This document shows, piece by piece, positions 51,546 through 53,920 of a stretch of 53,920 bases of DNA. Within the stretch, counting starts at the first letter, position 1, and the number at the start of each line of letters is the position of its first letter. The stretch comes from Bacillus sp. CGMCC 1.16541 (GTDB lineage: Bacteria > Bacillota > Bacilli > Bacillales > Bacillaceae_H): NCBI RefSeq assembly GCF_003184905.1, contig NZ_KZ821209.1:19072-72991 (forward strand). The letters run 5' to 3'. The notes beneath the pieces were generated by a model, which did no database searches, had not been told where the DNA came from, and saw nothing but the letters and a program-made list of their open reading frames with translations. The translations under genes and the position numbers were made by a program.

Positions 51546-52295
51546 ATGAAGCAATTTCGAATGTGGATGTCATTCGTTTTAACGATTGTCATTATGATGA
51601 CGGGGCATGGAGTTGAAGCTGCGAAAAAAAGTCGATTTTACTACGAAAAAAAAGGTGACATTGTATGGGAAGTCCCGACAAAAGAAGAGAAAATTATTGC
51701 CTTAACGTTCGATGATGGTCCGGATCCTCGGTATACACCCGTCATCTTAGACTTACTAGACGAGTATGAAGCAAAAGCAACATTCTTTGTAGTAGGAAAT
51801 CGAATTGATCGCTATCCAAGACTTGTGAAAAGGCAAGTAAAAGAAGGGCATGAACTTGCGAATCATACATATAGTCACCTTCAAGTACAAGGACAATCCG
51901 TCGAACGAATTGAAGAAGAGATAAAACGAGCAGGCACAGCCATTGAAGAAATAACGGGTAAGCCATCATACCTGTTTCGTCCTCCGACAGGCTATTACGA
52001 TGATAATGTTGTAAATGCAGCGAAAAGCCAAGGGTATACGGTTGTGATGTGGTCGTGGCATCAAGATACATTTGACTGGAGAAACCCAGGTGTTGGACGA
52101 ATTGTTAGTCAAGTATTAAATAACGCCAGATCAGGTGACATTGTGCTGTTTCACGATACAGGAGGAAATCGACGACAAACAATTGAAGCACTAAAACAAA
52201 TATTGCCTGAGTTAGAAAAGAGAGGGTATAAGTTTGTCACGATTTCTGAATTACTCAAACATCACCCAAATTACAAATCACTTTATCCTCTATAA
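51546..52295 (+). CDS. Polysaccharide deacetylase (NodB domain), exported
   Basis: A 249-aa secreted or membrane-bound CE4 enzyme. The signal peptide (1-25, ending VEAA) is followed by the NodB motifs: TFDDGPDPR (catalytic Asp and metal Asp), HELANHTYSH (metal His pair), RPPTGYYD, WSWHQDTFDW and IVLFHD. It probably removes acetyl groups from peptidoglycan sugars or related wall polymers, as PdaA-type proteins do. TGGAGGGAGAAAC precedes the ATG. Confidence 0.9.
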   Translation: MKQFRMWMSFVLTIVIMMTGHGVEAAKKSRFYYEKKGDIVWEVPTKEEKIIALTFDDGPDPRYTPVILDLLDEYEAKATFFVVGNRIDRYPRLVKRQVKEGHELANHTYSHLQVQGQSVERIEEEIKRAGTAIEEITGKPSYLFRPPTGYYDDNVVNAAKSQGYTVVMWSWHQDTFDWRNPGVGRIVSQVLNNARSGDIVLFHDTGGNRRQTIEALKQILPELEKRGYKFVTISELLKHHPNYKSLYPL

Positions 52296-52307
52296 ATATA
52301 AACGAAT

Positions 52308-52336
52308 AAACCTCCCTATAAAAAAGAGGGAGGTTT
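52308..52336. terminator. Hairpin between convergent genes
   Basis: AAACCTCCCT/AGGGAGGTTT stem, nine-base A-rich loop, no clear T-tract; weak terminator candidate. Confidence 0.5.
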
Positions 52337-52345
52337 GCATCGTAA

Positions 52346-53740
52346 TTATTGAATTTCTTGTTCGTGATAAAGGTGTGGAGTTGCTTGTTTTTTGCCTTTT
52401 GTTGGCTTAGGTCCTTGATGGTCAGGTCGTACACGATCATATACAGCTGTACCAACAATTTCTGCTACATCTTGTAATTTTTCTTTACTAATTTTATCAA
52501 TTGAATCTTCTGGTGTGTGATACCACGGTTCAGCTGGACTATGGATGAAGAGAGCAGCTGGAATTCCTACTTCACCGAATGGAACGTGGTCACTGCTTCC
52601 GCCTTGTCCGTATGGTGTTGGGCTGCCGTTTAAGCGTGTACTAGATGCTTGAGAAAGTTCTGTCACTAAATTTGGCTTTCCATCGACTGTACGTAACACT
52701 AAATTGCCTGCATCACGGCTTCCGACCATATCTAAGTTGAACATTGCCACCGTACGATCAATTTCGTCTTCTGTTAAGTTTTTAACATATGCTCTGGATC
52801 CAAGTAATCCGATTTCTTCGGCACCAAATGTGACGAAACGAAGTTCTGTATCGGTTGGTAAGTCTTTAAAGACACGAGCTAACTCTAATGTCATCGCTGT
52901 ACCTGAAGCATCATCGTTTGCACCAGGTGATCCTGGAACTGAATCGTAGTGAGCGCCGACAACCACAATGTCATTTGTCGCTTTCTTTTTATTGTTTGGA
53001 GCTTTTGTAGCCGTTACGTTATAAGATGTGCGTTCACTTACTTCAGCACCTTCAATGTTTACGGTTGCTTGTAGGCTTGTCCCATTTTTTAACGAGTTTA
53101 AAAGAGCTTCACCTTCTGATTTTGACAGAGAGACAGCAGGTACGTATTTATTGTTTGCTCCACCTAGTGTTCCGTTAAGCGTCCCATCAGCATTATTATA
53201 GATAATAACAGCAGTTGCCCCTTTTTCAGCGGCATTTAATACTTTTTCACCAAACGGAATCGCTCCGCGTTGAATCAAGGCGATTTTCCCTGTTAAGTTT
53301 TTGTTTGCTAACTCGTCTTTCGTTCCTAATCCTGCGTATTCTACTTCTCCGGTTACGTTTCCACTAACGCTGTATGTAAAGGAGGTAGGCTTTAAATTGA
53401 AGCCATCAACGGCAAGCTCTACTTTACTTGCTGGTGTATAGCCAACATATTTAAATTCCTCTAACTGTGCTTTATATCCATATGATTGAAACTGTTCTTT
53501 AATAAACTGTGCCGCTTTATGCTCGTCCTCTGTTCCTGCGACGCGAGGTTGTTGAGCTAAATAGTCAATGTTGTTATAAATGTTTTCAACGTTAATGCGA
53601 TCAATCACTTTTTGATCAAGAACGTTTTGGAACTTCTCATAAGCTGGCACGGTTTCAATTGGTTTTGCATAAGCCGGTACAGTAAGAGCACCAAATGTTA
53701 AGCTTGTTGCGACTGCTAATGATAAAAGTGGCTTTTTCAT
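52346..53740 (-). CDS. ywaD: Secreted M28 aminopeptidase (YwaD-like)
   Basis: A 464-aa zinc aminopeptidase. The signal peptide (1-25, ending AYA) is followed by a protease-associated insert (about 120-240: GKIALIQRGAIPFGEKVLNA) inside the M28 domain. Metal and catalytic residues lie in GAHYDSVPGSPGANDDASG, FGAEEIGLLGS, FNLDMVGSRD and the late YHTPEDSIDKI. The length and layout match YwaD of B. subtilis (455 aa). The PA insert resembles that in the Vpr protein of this window. GGGGGGAAAAC lies before the ATG. Confidence 0.9.
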   Translation of the reverse strand: MKKPLLSLAVATSLTFGALTVPAYAKPIETVPAYEKFQNVLDQKVIDRINVENIYNNIDYLAQQPRVAGTEDEHKAAQFIKEQFQSYGYKAQLEEFKYVGYTPASKVELAVDGFNLKPTSFTYSVSGNVTGEVEYAGLGTKDELANKNLTGKIALIQRGAIPFGEKVLNAAEKGATAVIIYNNADGTLNGTLGGANNKYVPAVSLSKSEGEALLNSLKNGTSLQATVNIEGAEVSERTSYNVTATKAPNNKKKATNDIVVVGAHYDSVPGSPGANDDASGTAMTLELARVFKDLPTDTELRFVTFGAEEIGLLGSRAYVKNLTEDEIDRTVAMFNLDMVGSRDAGNLVLRTVDGKPNLVTELSQASSTRLNGSPTPYGQGGSSDHVPFGEVGIPAALFIHSPAEPWYHTPEDSIDKISKEKLQDVAEIVGTAVYDRVRPDHQGPKPTKGKKQATPHLYHEQEIQ

Positions 53741-53809
53741 TTGTTTTCCCCCCTAAAAAGTATTATAGTTTAAAAGTTTAAAATAGTTAGATAATGGAAG
53801 TAAGTGAAA

Positions 53810-53920
53810 TTGGAACTATTTTTCGTGGGTATTATTACCTTTATTCTTATTATTCTTATTTTTTCACTAGCGTTGCATAAATATAGTTTGAATTTTCAGT
53901 TTAATACTTTTTCGGATTTA
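53810..53920 (+). CDS. Possible membrane protein, cut by the window edge
   Basis: An open frame from TTG 53810 runs 37 codons to the window end. It begins MELFFVGIITFILIILIFSL, a clear membrane helix. The ribosome site (GGAAG/AAGTGA) is weak. It is divergent from the aminopeptidase gene. It cannot be identified further. Confidence 0.4.
   Translation, partial: MELFFVGIITFILIILIFSLALHKYSLNFQFNTFSDL

Overview
This AT-rich window of low-GC Gram-positive DNA is chromosomal and most probably from a pigmented, S-layer-bearing member of the Bacillaceae. The evidence is the strong GGAGG-type ribosome sites, frequent TTG/GTG starts, and marker genes close to Bacillus families: tnrA, rtp, ypcP, yojF/bshB2, an AbrB-type regulator, a Vpr-type subtilase, xpaC/telA and ltaS. 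I saw no rRNA, tRNA, CRISPR array, prophage or transposase. The replication terminator gene rtp suggests a location near the replication terminus.

Layout. (1) 1-3990: a Met-rich tandem-repeat protein, cutC, a gluconokinase gene broken by one in-frame TAG, and a thioredoxin-like gene. (2) 4185-12034: a cobalamin riboswitch followed by one tightly overlapping ten-gene operon (btuF, cbiZ, cbiB, cobD, cobU, cobS, cobC, a degenerate cobU-like gene, pduO and an AIR-synthase-like gene that may be the alpha-ribazole kinase CblS), closed by a strong terminator. It encodes corrinoid salvage and remodelling. No corrin-ring genes and no cobT are present here. (3) 12.2-19.8 kb: rarD, tnrA with a perfect TnrA box, a COG0523 GTPase with a Zur box, panE-like, ypcP, yojF-bshB2 and proC. 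(4) 19.9-31.8 kb, mostly minus strand: a GDSL esterase with SLH domains, a DCC thiol oxidoreductase, Vpr, a methyltransferase, an MFS pump (plus strand), BASS and YjiH transporters, HSP20, rtp (plus strand) and bioY with a BirA operator. (5) 32-42.7 kb: AbrB-like, MATE, SDR, SSS and AbgT transporters, a staphyloxanthin-type crtP / crtQ-crtO module, and a K+ channel. (6) 43-53.9 kb: ltaS, an SLH/propeller protein, xpaC-telA, DUF4395, two paralogous exported proteins (one behind a sigma-B-like promoter), a polysaccharide deacetylase and a YwaD-like aminopeptidase.

The genes most clearly working together are the B12 operon (take up and remodel cobinamides, rebuild the lower ligand, adenosylate), the crt module (late steps of a glycosylated, acylated C30 carotenoid), and the cell-surface set (SLH proteins, LtaS, deacetylase, exported proteases). 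Non-coding highlights are two homologous copies of a roughly 300-bp structured intergenic repeat with a compensatory base change, a second two-copy hairpin repeat, and a 116-nt near-perfect palindrome between the B12 riboswitch and btuF. All calls come from reading the sequence and from memory of families; no database search was run.
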